The position numbers and the translations under genes are program-made. This document shows positions 8,886 to 19,040 of a stretch of DNA of 64,000 nucleotides, piece after piece. Source of the stretch: Granulicella mallensis (GTDB taxonomy: Bacteria; Acidobacteriota; Terriglobia; Terriglobales; Acidobacteriaceae); assembly GCF_014203225.1 (NCBI RefSeq), contig NZ_JACHIO010000001.1, positions 186,001 through 250,000 of the forward strand. The letters are read 5' to 3'. Each line of letters opens with the position of its first letter. Position 1 is the stretch's first letter. The notes under the pieces were generated by a model. The model was not told where the DNA came from and ran no database searches. It saw only the letters and a program-made list of their open reading frames with translations.

Positions 8886-9641
8886 ATGACACGAAGAACC
8901 TTTGTCCAATTTCTTGCGACCTTGTCTGCGGCACAAAGTCTTGGAGTTCTCCAAGGCTCGGCATCTTGTTCCGCGCGATCAACCAGGTTTAGATATGTTG
9001 CCACCGCAGAGAACGCCATCCATGTTTTTCGCTCAAACACCCAAAACGACTGGAGCATCGTCCAGGTCGCATCATCTTCCTCTCCTGCTTCGATCCTGCT
9101 GGCACCTGATCAAAGAACGCTGTATGTTGCCAATGCAGTAGGCAATTTTGAGCATCGCCCCTCGGGCTCAGTTCAAGTCTTCTCCATTAACAGCAGGTCA
9201 GGAACGCTCACTTGCGTGCAACGTCAACCACTCGCACTTTTCACGATAAAACCCAGCCAGCTTGCCATATCTCCAGACGGAACGAACCTCGCCGTAGCTG
9301 CTGCCTACGGAACCATAAATCTTCTACCTATTCACAAGGACGGTACAGTCGGTCATGTCACAGCCTGCATGAAACGGCTATCGTTCAACAACATCCCTTC
9401 GCATGACCAACCGACATATCGGCAAGATCTAAGATTTCTGGATAACGACACGCTCCTCGCAGCCGAACCACACTCACACCGCACGATCGCACTCTCGGTC
9501 TCAAAAGATGGATCGCTCTCATTTAGCACCCATGAGCCGATCTCGCTGAGGAAGCACCCTGACACTCTGGAGATTGCGATCAGCGAGCCTCTCCGAGAGG
9601 TGGCTGATTCTCTGGAAGCCCGGAACGCCACGAAGTATTGA
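8886..9641 (+). CDS. Beta-propeller (lactonase/YncE-like) protein, 3'-truncated
   Basis: The frame opens with GTG at 8868, but ATG at 8886 gives a twin-arginine leader (MTRRTFVQFLATL) and is preceded by GAAAGG. The remainder shows beta-propeller blades typical of the 6-phosphogluconolactonase/YncE group: YVATAENAIHVF, LAPDQRTLYVANA and LAISPDGTNLAVAAAYG. Family members with this layout have about 330-400 residues and seven blades, while this protein has 251 and about four to five. Its last 62 bases overlap the 3' end of the convergent aldo/keto reductase gene and the final ~20 residues are encoded antisense to that gene. The 3' part therefore appears lost and replaced by a chance reading frame. 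Probably non-functional. Confidence 0.65.
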   Translation: MTRRTFVQFLATLSAAQSLGVLQGSASCSARSTRFRYVATAENAIHVFRSNTQNDWSIVQVASSSSPASILLAPDQRTLYVANAVGNFEHRPSGSVQVFSINSRSGTLTCVQRQPLALFTIKPSQLAISPDGTNLAVAAAYGTINLLPIHKDGTVGHVTACMKRLSFNNIPSHDQPTYRQDLRFLDNDTLLAAEPHSHRTIALSVSKDGSLSFSTHEPISLRKHPDTLEIAISEPLREVADSLEARNATKY

Positions 9642-10530
9642 ATATCGGCGCGATGAGTTCGTTCAGCTTTTCCATCAGTTCGGCCGATGGCCGAAACTTC
9701 AGTGCCTCCAGCGCATCGTCGACTTCCTCAATATTCCGCGGCCCCACGAAGGTACTTGCGACGGATGGATGCTGAAAACAGGCATGGAGAGCCACGATCG
9801 CTGGATCAGTTCCATATTCCCTGCATAGGCTGCCCAAGCGCGCCGCAACAGCCTTGATCTTGGAGGGAGCTGGATGCCAGTCCGGCCCGGGGTTGCCGCC
9901 CAGCAAACCCATGTGCAGCGGAGAACCGTTCATCAATCCGAGTTGCTGACGTTCTGCAACTGGCGTTAGCGCAACGTCCATGTCGTCCATCATCAGATTC
10001 CAATGACAGTAATTCAGGACGACATCAATGGAAGCAGATTCAGCGATGCGCGCGAGCATGTGCGGCCAATAACCCGTGACACCAATGAAGCGGACTTTGC
10101 CCTCCGCTTTAAGTCGCTGGAGCGCAGGTATGGTTTCATGAATTACCTGATCGATCGATCCGAACTCCACGTCATGAACTTGGAGAATGTCTACATAGTC
10201 GGTACGCAGCCGGCGAAGAGAGGCTTCAAATCCACGGACCACGGCCGCCTCAGAGAAATCAAACTCGTCAAATCCGTATCGGCCACATTTCGTCCCCAAC
10301 ACAACTTCATGCCGGCGTCCCTCCAGCGCAGTACCGAGTCGCTCCTCGGAGAGGGTCCTGCCATAATACGGCGAGGTATCGACCAGATTGATTCCGGAAT
10401 CGATCGCGTGCATCAAGGCCCGTTTACAGTCTTCGACAGACACCGTTCCATACCCATCGCCAAAAGCGACCGTACCAAACCCAATCGTAGAAACGTTTAA
10501 TCCTATCTTTCCTAAAGGACTGTATTTCAC
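9580..10530 (-). CDS. Aldo/keto reductase, L-galactose/L-fucose dehydrogenase-like
   Basis: A 316-residue AKR with the full tetrad: Asp and Tyr in NLVDTSPYYG (near residues 50-55), Lys in GTKCGRYG (near 81) and His in LQVHDVEFGS (near 119). The segments TKCGRYGFDEFDFS, VHDVEFGSIDQVIHETIPAL, LNYCHWN and SPLHMGLL closely parallel plant L-galactose dehydrogenase and bacterial L-fucose dehydrogenases of the same type. The expected reaction is NAD(P)-dependent oxidation of an L-fucose/L-galactose-type sugar to its lactone in the cytosol. The start is GTG with AAGGAGAG seven bases upstream. It is the last gene of the minus-strand arm (receptor, GH95-like, UxaA, AKR), and the lactonase and L-fuconate dehydratase in the plus arm provide the next steps. 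Confidence 0.85.
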   Translation of the reverse strand: MKYSPLGKIGLNVSTIGFGTVAFGDGYGTVSVEDCKRALMHAIDSGINLVDTSPYYGRTLSEERLGTALEGRRHEVVLGTKCGRYGFDEFDFSEAAVVRGFEASLRRLRTDYVDILQVHDVEFGSIDQVIHETIPALQRLKAEGKVRFIGVTGYWPHMLARIAESASIDVVLNYCHWNLMMDDMDVALTPVAERQQLGLMNGSPLHMGLLGGNPGPDWHPAPSKIKAVAARLGSLCREYGTDPAIVALHACFQHPSVASTFVGPRNIEEVDDALEALKFRPSAELMEKLNELIAPIFNTSWRSGLPENQPPLGEAR

Positions 10531-10634
10531 AAATAACTCTCCTTACGCGATCATCCGACTTATTTTCAGGTCGATCATCTTGCTGCTCTGTCGAATCGCA
10601 ATCGACGGTTTTGGGAAACGCATAACTGCCGCTC

Positions 10635-12149
10635 TCATAGAACCGAGTTGAGCATCCACGGTTGAAACTCCTCTTCGCCAAAGCCCAGCTCTTCGCTCTT
10701 CGTTAGCTTTCCCGATGCCGTATCGAGAATTGCAGAATATATATGCGATGCGACCTCGCTCAGGGACTCCGCGCCATCGAGGATCGTGCCGCAGTTTATG
10801 TCGATATCGTCACGCATGCGTTGATAGAGCTGCGTGGTTGTAGAGAGCTTGAGGCTTGGCACAGGCTTGGCTCCAAACACGGACCCCCTGCCGGTGGTAA
10901 AACAGACCATATTCGCCCCAGAGGCGATCTGGCCTGTCGCTGAAACAGGATCGTAACCAGGTGAATCCATGAAGATTAAACCTCTGCATGGAAGAGAGTC
11001 TGCATAGCGCATTACCGCGCGCAGCGGCGAACTCCCACCCTTGGCCACAGCTCCAAGGCTCTTTTCGAGAATGGTTGTAATTCCCCCGAGTTTGTTACCC
11101 GGCGAAGGGTTATTGTCCAAAGAATTGTTGTGCCGTTCAGCGTACTGCTGCCACCACGCAATTCGCTCCATGAGCTGAGCGGCAACGGAAGCTTCGGCTC
11201 GTGAAGTGAGAAGGTGTTCAGCACCAAAGATCTCTGGCGTCTCAGATAGGATCGCGGTTCCACCATTCGCTATCAGATGATCCATCGCCAGCCCCAGTGC
11301 AGGATTGGCGGTTATGCCCGACCAGCCATCCGAACCACCGCATTGGAGGCCCACAACGAGCTTGCTCACGAGTTGCAACGTTCGTTGCGCTTCGTTCGCC
11401 TCGGGTAAGAGACGTTCGATCTCGGATATGCCGCGTGCGATGGCAGCCTTTGTACCGCCTTCGTCTTGTATCGTCGTAGCGGTGATATTACCGGTGGTCA
11501 ACGGCACAATACGGCTGATCTGGTTGGCTTCGCAGCCTAGCCCCAATAGCAAGGTAGCCGCAAAATTGGGATGATTCGCGTAGCCGCTGATTGTTCGGCG
11601 TAGCATCTCTGCGCCTTCACCACTATCACTCATCCCACAGCCGCCAGAGTGCGTTAGCGCGACGACGCCGTCCACGTTGGGAAAGGCAGCCAATCTTTCC
11701 GCTGTGAAATGCGCTGCAATCCGTTTGGCGACCGTGGCGGAACAGTTGACACTCGTAAGAATGCCCAGGTAATTCCGCGTGCCGACCGAGCCGTTTGGCC
11801 GAGCATAGCCGAAGAAGGTTTCCTTTTGCTCGACGATTGGCGCACTCTTTGAGAGTGCCCCAGGAGACGGGCTCTGTTCCACCCGCTTTGCAGGAGCGCG
11901 GTCTTCGCTGCTCCCGATTGAAAGATTGTGGCTGTGAACGTGTTCGCCCGCTGCGATCTTCTGCGTGGCAACGCCTATGATCCTTCCATACTTAAGGATC
12001 GGCTCTCCTGAAGCGATGTCGTGCGTGGCGATCTTGTGGCCACCTGGAATATCGTCTAAGGCTTTTAAACCATCGACGGAGGAGCCTGCGACGATGGTCT
12101 CAGTGACTATCGCAACGCTGTCACGCGGGTGGAGCTGAAGAAGAGACAT
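10635..12149 (-). CDS. UxaA/GarD-family sugar-acid dehydratase
   Basis: A full-length 504-residue protein. The N-terminal SAF domain (about 1-95) contains PGGHKIATHDIASGEPILKYG in two overlapping motifs. A linker follows, and then the altronate/galactarate dehydratase C-terminal domain with GYARPNGSVGTRNYLGI, THSGGCGMSDSGEG, GLGCEANQ and GLQCGGSDGWSG, which carry the Cys and His residues expected to bind iron. Known members dehydrate D-altronate or D-galactarate; split UxaA proteins in the Campylobacter fucose cluster suggest a fuconate role. The window also has an enolase-superfamily L-fuconate dehydratase in the opposite arm, so two unrelated dehydratases share one locus. The ribosome site AAGGA lies six bases before the ATG. 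Confidence 0.88.
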   Translation of the reverse strand: MSLLQLHPRDSVAIVTETIVAGSSVDGLKALDDIPGGHKIATHDIASGEPILKYGRIIGVATQKIAAGEHVHSHNLSIGSSEDRAPAKRVEQSPSPGALSKSAPIVEQKETFFGYARPNGSVGTRNYLGILTSVNCSATVAKRIAAHFTAERLAAFPNVDGVVALTHSGGCGMSDSGEGAEMLRRTISGYANHPNFAATLLLGLGCEANQISRIVPLTTGNITATTIQDEGGTKAAIARGISEIERLLPEANEAQRTLQLVSKLVVGLQCGGSDGWSGITANPALGLAMDHLIANGGTAILSETPEIFGAEHLLTSRAEASVAAQLMERIAWWQQYAERHNNSLDNNPSPGNKLGGITTILEKSLGAVAKGGSSPLRAVMRYADSLPCRGLIFMDSPGYDPVSATGQIASGANMVCFTTGRGSVFGAKPVPSLKLSTTTQLYQRMRDDIDINCGTILDGAESLSEVASHIYSAILDTASGKLTKSEELGFGEEEFQPWMLNSVL

Positions 12150-12256
12150 AGAACATCCTTTATGTCGTGTCAGTGGCGAAACTCTCGCACTGCCATGTCA
12201 CGCTATTCTGCAATGAACGGCCTTGCGCCCACAAGGGGAAGCCGCTGCCGCCCTAA

Positions 12257-14905
12257 CTAGGCGACACGGATCGAGTAGTGTTCTCCGGCATCGGTCGGCA
12301 CGCTGCATAGGCTTCCGTCGCGTCCTACATCCATGTGCTTTTGGTCTCGGGATCGCAGGACCTGGACTGATCTCTGTTGCCATGGAGAGACAAATCGCAG
12401 CAACACTCCTTTTTCGCTGAGAACCTCGAATTGTGTCACCGTGTCGCCATCGAAGGTCGCACTGACAAGGAACGCTCCTACCGCACGCAGCTTCTCGAAT
12501 CGTGCGGCACCGAGATTCAGAACATTCGGAAAAAGCCTTATGGCTCCTGTATAACTCTGCAACATGCATTCGTTGAGGACGACAGGGACAGCAAAGTTTT
12601 CGCACCATAGACCCATTCTCATCATGAAGTCGAAATCGGTTGAGAGACTGTAGCGCCCGCCCGACTGCCGAACCCGGTCATTGGAGACTCCATCCGGGAG
12701 CATGCAATATTCGATCTGCCCTTTGAACCAATCGAGATCGAGCATCCCAAGCCGCGCCCGGATGAGAGGCTGCGAGACAAGGTCATTGCCACCTTCGAGT
12801 CGTATCGTCTGCGCCGTACGAGTTGCGATCTCCAGAAACTCCTTGCCGCTATCCAGCCCAACCTGCTCGCCAGGAAAGACGGGAGCCAGCGTGATGGGCA
12901 CGTTGTAGACATGCTCTGGAGGAGCGTTAAGAATATCGAGCCACACCTCTCCATACGGCCCTGACGACTTCGGATAGGGCGCCAGGTTGTCGCCGATCTC
13001 TTTCCAGCGTTGGCACTCCTCATGATCCTGACCGAGAATGGTCGAGGCGTTGACCATCGCATTCATGAGGAATCGAGTGAGAGCCAGATCCAGAATGCAA
13101 TCTTTGTTCAGTTTGAAGTTGACCGTGCATCCCCAGTTCTCAGACGAGATCGATGGAAAGACGTGATATTTTCCGTCCTCCTCTTTTGTGAGATACGCGG
13201 CAAGAAAACGTGCAGCGGCACGCAGGATTGGGTACACCCGCTGCAGATATCTCTGGTCCTGCGTATAAAGAAACTGCCACCAGAGGCTTTGCACCGCCCA
13301 GGGTGTCATGCAGATCTGATAACCCCAGGGTGGAACCGGATAGGGCACAATCTGGCTTGGAACAGGGTAAGCAGAAAGCGGAAAGAACGCACCAGGTAGA
13401 TTGAAACTATCCTGGGCGAACTTCTGAGACATCGGCAATAAATTCTCCACCAGCTCTAGAAAAGGCTGATGCATGTCGATTCGGTTACTGGAGAAGACTC
13501 CCCAATACACCTGCTGGCAGTTGTAATCGAGGTGATAATCACTATGCCACGCACCTCCAATCGATCCTGACGACCAGTTCGCGAACAGGCCCGGTGCTGT
13601 TCTGGACTTCCGAAGGCAACAGGTGAGGAAGTATTGGTTGTGATACCAGACACGCTCGAGCGCTTCATCCTGAAAGCGGACTGCGGAGGCCGACCAAAGT
13701 TCACGCCAGTGGCGCTCGGACGTCTGCCTCAGAGTTTCGAACGAGAGCTTCGAGGCGGCAACCACAACCTGCTCCGCATAAACAGCGGTATTGAGATCTT
13801 CGGCACTATAAGAATGGGTTTGGGGGATAGTAATCCAGTTGGCAGGCTCATCGTCGCCATCGTGCTGACTTTCTAGCCGGCGAAGGAGCAGGTCTCGGGG
13901 CGTGGTGACGGCAACTTCGAGGCGAATAGCACTGTTTGATTTCGAAGAGAACATCAGGCTATCGCTTGCCTGAATCTGGCTTACCGTCCAGACTCCCTCT
14001 ATCCGGCCATGAAGAGAGAAGTTCCGATCTTTGTCCGAGCGAGGCGGATTGGGATTCTCCTTGGAAGGGCCGATCGCGGGAAATTCCTGAAAGCACCTGA
14101 AGTCGCTCGCGTCCGCCGTCACCTGGTGCTTAAGAACGGGCCGCGGCAACTGATCCGGATGTATCTCCACATGACCTGAATCAAACGGCCCAGCCTGGGA
14201 TCCATCGATCGCAGGAGAGTAGGTCACGGATAATTCCGGAATCGGATCCGACTTAACACTGATTCGCCCGAAGTCCCAATCGACAAAGGCCGTGAGTGTC
14301 GCAGTGCGCTGGCGGTCGTTCAGAGGCGTGATCTTCAGTTCGAGTGTGAAGACACCATTCGCGGGGTTCAGGCTATAGGTCACAGGCGCGACCCAGCGCG
14401 AGTCCCACTTCAGCCAGACCGTGCCACAAGGCCATGGTCGAGGCCAGGGTTTCGAGTAGGACTCCCCTACCCTTCCCACATACTCGCGGAAGAAGCCTGC
14501 ATCCTCTACCGACTCTCCGTCATGATTGCCATAGCGGCTAAGTTCAGCACTTGCACGCTTCCACATCTCCAGAATTTCAGAAAAGGGACGAACCTCTTTT
14601 TCGCTTCCTTCCGTCACCCTGATGTCCCAACAATCACTCTTTGAAATGTGCAATCCGAGCGCATCGGGCCGTACTACCGCGCACACACCCACATCACCAT
14701 TGCCAAGCAACATCCCCTCAAAGTAGGTCGGGCCGGGCTTCGTGCGAACGAGTGGATGGTGACCTGCAATCTCGAATCCATCGAGCGCTCTGCCGTCGGT
14801 CATGGAGAGACGGCCAGGCGATGGAGAAGCCCTGGAGGTAGATGTGATCTGCATCAGAGAGGCCATCGCGGACGTTTGCAGGAATGTGCGCCGTGTCGTT
14901 TTCAT
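12257..14905 (-). CDS. GH95-like glycoside hydrolase (alpha-L-fucosidase/alpha-L-galactosidase type)
   Basis: An 882-residue exported protein with a Tat leader (TTRRTFLQTSAMASLMQI). The N-terminal beta-sandwich begins with a LLGNGDVGVCAVV motif matching the GH95 'LGNGRLGAMVFGG' region. The central (alpha/alpha)6 barrel (about 400-760) contains HWRELW, then WHSDYHLDYNCQQVYWGVF, the counterpart of the GH95 'TLNINTEMNYWPA' motif, and later FPSISSENWG, matching the 'SPEN' region. The catalytic-site motif reads LDYN rather than LNIN, so this is a divergent subgroup whose specificity is not assured. Context (L-fucose/L-galactose oxidation genes and a TonB receptor just upstream) supports release of L-fucose or L-galactose from plant polysaccharide. 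The product would be periplasmic. Confidence 0.75.
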   Translation of the reverse strand: MKTTRRTFLQTSAMASLMQITSTSRASPSPGRLSMTDGRALDGFEIAGHHPLVRTKPGPTYFEGMLLGNGDVGVCAVVRPDALGLHISKSDCWDIRVTEGSEKEVRPFSEILEMWKRASAELSRYGNHDGESVEDAGFFREYVGRVGESYSKPWPRPWPCGTVWLKWDSRWVAPVTYSLNPANGVFTLELKITPLNDRQRTATLTAFVDWDFGRISVKSDPIPELSVTYSPAIDGSQAGPFDSGHVEIHPDQLPRPVLKHQVTADASDFRCFQEFPAIGPSKENPNPPRSDKDRNFSLHGRIEGVWTVSQIQASDSLMFSSKSNSAIRLEVAVTTPRDLLLRRLESQHDGDDEPANWITIPQTHSYSAEDLNTAVYAEQVVVAASKLSFETLRQTSERHWRELWSASAVRFQDEALERVWYHNQYFLTCCLRKSRTAPGLFANWSSGSIGGAWHSDYHLDYNCQQVYWGVFSSNRIDMHQPFLELVENLLPMSQKFAQDSFNLPGAFFPLSAYPVPSQIVPYPVPPWGYQICMTPWAVQSLWWQFLYTQDQRYLQRVYPILRAAARFLAAYLTKEEDGKYHVFPSISSENWGCTVNFKLNKDCILDLALTRFLMNAMVNASTILGQDHEECQRWKEIGDNLAPYPKSSGPYGEVWLDILNAPPEHVYNVPITLAPVFPGEQVGLDSGKEFLEIATRTAQTIRLEGGNDLVSQPLIRARLGMLDLDWFKGQIEYCMLPDGVSNDRVRQSGGRYSLSTDFDFMMRMGLWCENFAVPVVLNECMLQSYTGAIRLFPNVLNLGAARFEKLRAVGAFLVSATFDGDTVTQFEVLSEKGVLLRFVSPWQQRSVQVLRSRDQKHMDVGRDGSLCSVPTDAGEHYSIRVA

Positions 14906-14984
14906 TGAAACCTGGGGCCGAAGTGCGGCCCATTCTCTCTTGGATATTAGAGCCTAAACAGAACGCTTGCCGTGTTGATGAGAG

Positions 14985-15026
14985 GAGCGAAGAAGGAAAG
15001 ACTCCTGCCTCTGGCGAGCAGGAGTC
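14985..15026 (-). terminator. Terminator-like hairpin between receptor and GH95-like gene
   Basis: An 11-bp perfect stem pairs AAGACTCCTGC (14998-15008) with GCAGGAGTCTT (15018-15028) around a 9-base loop. On the minus strand it is followed by TCCTTCTTCG. It lies about 20 bases after the receptor stop, so it probably attenuates transcription into the downstream genes rather than isolating them completely. Confidence 0.6.
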
Positions 15027-15048
15027 TTCGCTTCAACAGGTGAATCGG

Positions 15049-18000
15049 TCAGAACGCATATTTCAGCGATAACTGGAAGAAGCGTGAGTCCGGGGTATTG
15101 TTCTGGAAGAACTGCGGTCCGGTAATTTGGCCGCCATTGTTATTGAGTGAGCCATTCGGCGCGCCAAGTGTAGGGTGATTCAGGACGTTGAAGCCATCCG
15201 CGCGGAACTGCAGGTATTGTTCGCGCCAGATAGGAAACGACTTGAACAGTGACATGTTCACGCGGTAATAACCTGGGCCGTAAAGAATGTCCTGCTCGCC
15301 TCCGAGCAATGCGATTGCTGTCGGCTCATCGCGTACTGGTCCTTGAAACACGACCGGGACGCCGTCGGGGTTGACTGAGCCAACCGGGTGGGTCGCATCT
15401 GAAATAGACTCACCCGGTATGGGTTCGCCATAGCACACGGATTGAACCAGTTTGCCTTCGTGTGAACTTGGGCCGGGCAGGTGATGTTTGGATTGGTTGC
15501 GTTTGGCGCACCTCCGCCCGCATAGGGGTTGCCGAAGATGTAGGCTCGCGCCGGACCGGCTGTGCTGATATTGGGAGACACCCCAAAAGGAGTTCCAGTT
15601 TGCGCGACCCAGGTCATGGAGGCCGACCATCCACCGACGGTCTCGTCCGCCAACCTGGAATTGCTCAGGAACCTCTTACCCTTGCCGATAGGCAGCTCGT
15701 AGTTACCGTTGATCGTGAATCGATGACGTACGTCATAGACAGAGTTTGTGTACTCATCACGATATGGAATCAGCGCCAGATTGCGATCGCCGACCGCGCC
15801 GAAGTTACCCGCCGCATCGCTGGAGTCATCCAGCGCATGAGACCAGGTATACGTCGCCAGGAACGAAAGACCGTGGGAGTATCGTTTCTCCAACTTCGTT
15901 TGCAGCGAGTTGTAGTTGCTGATTCCCCCGTAGTGGATTTGACCGATACCGCCCAGATCTGGAAATGGACTGAAAGGCCGCGTGTCGGTTCCCGGCCGGA
16001 ATAGCCCAGGAACCGTATTGGGCGATCCAGCTACAGAAAGATGACGCGACTCATTCCCAACATAGCTGATCGTCCAGGCAAGATTTGGGGTAAGAGCCTG
16101 CTGCACCGAAAGGCTGTAGTTCATGGTGTAGGGCGTTTTGATGTTCGGATCCTCGGCGTGGAACCCCGGATACGACACGTAATTCTGCAGACCACCATTG
16201 TCCGTGATTACGTGTTGAACGCCCTCTTCGAGAGAGATGCCCTGCGCAAAGACCGATGGGCAGTTGCTGATTAAGCAACTAGTCGGATTAAACGAAGCCT
16301 CATTCGAAAACGGAAAGTTCGCACCGAGGTTGGTATTGCCTTCAGACATCAAGCCACCATAGAAGATGCCAAATCCGGAGCGAACCACTGTGTTCTTCGC
16401 AGCCTGAAAGGCAAAACCTACGCGTGGAGCGAAGTTTGTCTTCTGCCCCGTGACCAGTCGCTCATTATCGACATACTGAACGGTGACGTTGTCCTTAGCC
16501 AGGATACTCAGGAATGGAGCTCCGAGGTTGACGTTCCGAGCCCGCGTTGGAAGTTCGTACACAGCCGAACCGGTTCCAAGTCCGAGCGGCCCCGTAACCA
16601 CAAAGTTCCCCTGCTGCCCGGCATTCTCTTTGTAAGGTTGGTAGTAGTCGTACCGAAGGCCAAGGTTCAACGTGAGACGGTGAGACAGCTTCCAGTCGTC
16701 CTGGACGTAACCGGCGCGATACCACTGCGCATCGTTGACGTTAGGCGCATTTGCCAGGTTGGAGCTGCTCATTTGGTCGGCCAGGAAGTCCGCGACAGCA
16801 GAGCCGGTGAAACTAACACCTGGAAGACCGGTGAACGTTCCATTGTAGTAATACAGTCCGAGTGAGGCCGGAGCGAATTGGTAGGAGAATCTCACTGCCT
16901 GGAACGATACGCCTGCTCTTATGGAGTGATTGCCCAGGTTCCAGGTGACGTTATCGAGAATCTGGTAGACGTTCTGCCCTTCGTTATTCGTCCCTTCCGA
17001 TCCCCAGGAGTTGATCCCGCCTACGCCTCCGTAGGGCAAACCATATTGCCCTGGACCGGGAGCAGGAACACCTCCCAGGCCAAGTGCAGTAGCGGCTGTG
17101 GGCTCAAACGCATGGTCCTGAATAAATTTGGAGCGCCCCCAGTTGTAGCCAAAGCGGAACTCGTTCGTCAGGCGCGTATTGAAGACGTGGGTCTCACTCA
17201 ACATAAAGTTCATGAAGAGATTGGGATCGCTCAATCCACCATATCCACTACCGTCAAGAACAGGGCCCAGGGGAAGACCATTCAATTTCTGCTCATGCTC
17301 ATAGCTGTACCGTGCATAGGCTTGATCCTTCGAACTGATATTCCAATCCAGGCGCTGGTCCCATTGGAAGGTATTGTCTTCGCTGGCAAGGTTGACGTTG
17401 TAGTTGTTGTAGGTCTTACCGTTATTGGTGTTCGGACTGGGATAAAGACTGAGAATGTTCTGAGCAATGGGATTGAGCTGGTTCGCGCAGAACACGTTCG
17501 CCTTGCCATTGCATGTAAGGGGTTGGCCGGGATTAGCGGAGTTCGGTTGATAAAGAGTGACGGGTTGGGAGTCCGTTAAGTTCGTATTCAGCAGCTCCGT
17601 AAAGTTGCCTTGCCGCATCAGGGCTGTAGGAACGGTCGTGATATTCGCGCTACTGATCGAGATCCGATTCGCTTCGAGGTCTCCGAAGTAAAAGAGCTTG
17701 TTGCGCCAGATGGGAAAGCCCAACGTCGCACCGAATTGGTTCTCGTGATACGGAGGAGTTGTCAGCGCATTCCAGGGAGTGGCATCAAGATCAGTGTTGC
17801 GTATGTACTCCCAGACATCGCCATGGATATGATTTGTGCCCGACTTGATGCTGGCGCTCATGACAGCTCCAGCCGAATGACCGAACTCGGCGCTGAAGTT
17901 GCTCGTCTGAAGACTAAACTCCGAGAGGGCATCTGGAGGCGGGCGCACCACGAAGCTGGAGCCGTTCAGGAAGTCGACCAGATTCGAATTGTTGTCGACA

Positions 18001-18722
18001 CCGTCAAGGATGAAATTGTTCTGCTCGGCCCGTTGTCCATTCGCCTCGAAATCGCCGGTGCCGCTGGCGCGAGTTCCACCCATATTGGCGGAGGCGGAAA
18101 CAGCTCCTGCCGTGAGTTGAGCGATATAAACCCAGTTGCGTCCGTTCAGGGGCGTGTTGTTGATCGTCTTTGTATCGATGGTCTGGCCGACCGCGCTGGT
18201 TTCCGTCTGCAGCAAGGGCGCGTCTGTCGTCACCGTTATGGTTTGAGATACCTCACCCGGTGTGAGTCGCAGATCCGCTTCAAGGCGTTGTTCTGCGTCG
18301 ACATGAAGATTCTGGCGAGCCAGCGTTTGAAAGCCTTTGACCGAAACGGTGACCGAGTAGTTGCCGATCTTCAGGGGTGAGAACGTATAGTTTCCGCTCT
18401 GATTCGACCTCGTCTGGAGTGTCAGGCCTGTATCCGGTGAGCTCAGTGTGACGTTTGCCCCCGGAATAACAGCACCCGTGATATCAGACACCACTCCGGT
18501 AATAGCCCCTTGATCGACTTGCCCAAAGGCAAACATCGGGACAAGAAGTGCCACTAGAAGGAGTAGTAACGATCGGCCCCCTGCAACCGGCCATCGCCGG
18601 CCTGAATGGGCGTCGTTTTGTTGTTGGACGAGTGTAGACATGGCATTGAATTGGCTTCTATGTTCGCTTGGGAGCGACCGGCCTCCCTCATGCCTTCCAA
18701 GAAATTCCCCACGGATGATCAT
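15049..18722 (-). pseudogene. TonB-dependent receptor, Oar-like, with a -1 frameshift near the C-terminus
   Basis: The gene encodes a signal segment (SLLLLLVALLVPMFAFGQ), a carboxypeptidase-regulatory domain (GAITGVVSDITGAVIPGANV), a plug with LDGVDNNSN and a large barrel. The reading frame breaks at the CCC run complementary to 15421-15423, just after WFNPCAMANP. Beyond it the homologous sequence (IPGESISDATHPVG to the terminal SLKYAF) continues in another frame to a stop at 15049. One missing base explains it; the repaired protein would have about 1224 residues. A homopolymer sequencing error cannot be excluded. The start at 18722 (MIIRGEFL) has AGGAGG four bases upstream; ATG 18641, nearer the signal peptide, is the alternative. 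It heads the L-fucose/L-galactose operon and is the likely importer of the oligosaccharide. Confidence 0.8.
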
Positions 18723-18750
18723 GCTGCCTCCTGAGCACTCCAACTGCATA

Positions 18751-18762
18751 GTGAGCGCTCAC
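18751..18762. promoter_or_regulatory. GntR operator candidate 1
   Basis: A perfect 12-bp palindrome, GTGAGCGCTCAC, lies 29 bases upstream of the receptor start. The same core recurs three more times before or at the GntR gene. Inferred operator of the FCD-type regulator encoded at 19029. Confidence 0.65.
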
Positions 18763-18866
18763 TCGGAGGACACAATAGGCCGATCCTCTACGCTTCGTCA
18801 ATAAAAATTATTAAATATATGAAAACAAAGGAAATATAATAAACATCGCTTACATTAACGCCTCAC

Positions 18867-18878
18867 ACGAGCGCTCAC
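18867..18878. promoter_or_regulatory. GntR operator candidate 2
   Basis: ACGAGCGCTCAC keeps the GAGCGCTC core. It lies next to an AT-rich stretch (18800-18845) that is the likely promoter zone between the divergent arms. Confidence 0.55.
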
Positions 18879-18961
18879 TCGCGAACTACGGCCTGCATAG
18901 GAGCTATCAATTTCCTTTAAAACAGACTTTCAAGGCTGAAAGCAACGGTCAGCCAGATATA

Positions 18962-18973
18962 GCGAGCGCTTGA
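18962..18973. promoter_or_regulatory. GntR operator candidate 3 (degenerate)
   Basis: GCGAGCGCTTGA matches the core with one change (GAGCGCTT). It is 13 bases before a TTGACG that could be the -35 box of the regulator gene. Confidence 0.4.
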
Positions 18974-19028
18974 TATTTTTGCTGTTGACGAGCTACACGC
19001 CGACCCATTAGCATCCCGTTTGACCCAT

Positions 19029-19040
19029 ATGAGCGCTCAC
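19029..19040. promoter_or_regulatory. GntR operator candidate 4, overlapping the regulator start codon
   Basis: ATGAGCGCTCAC begins with the predicted ATG of the GntR gene. Binding here would block initiation or early elongation, which fits negative autoregulation. Confidence 0.5.
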
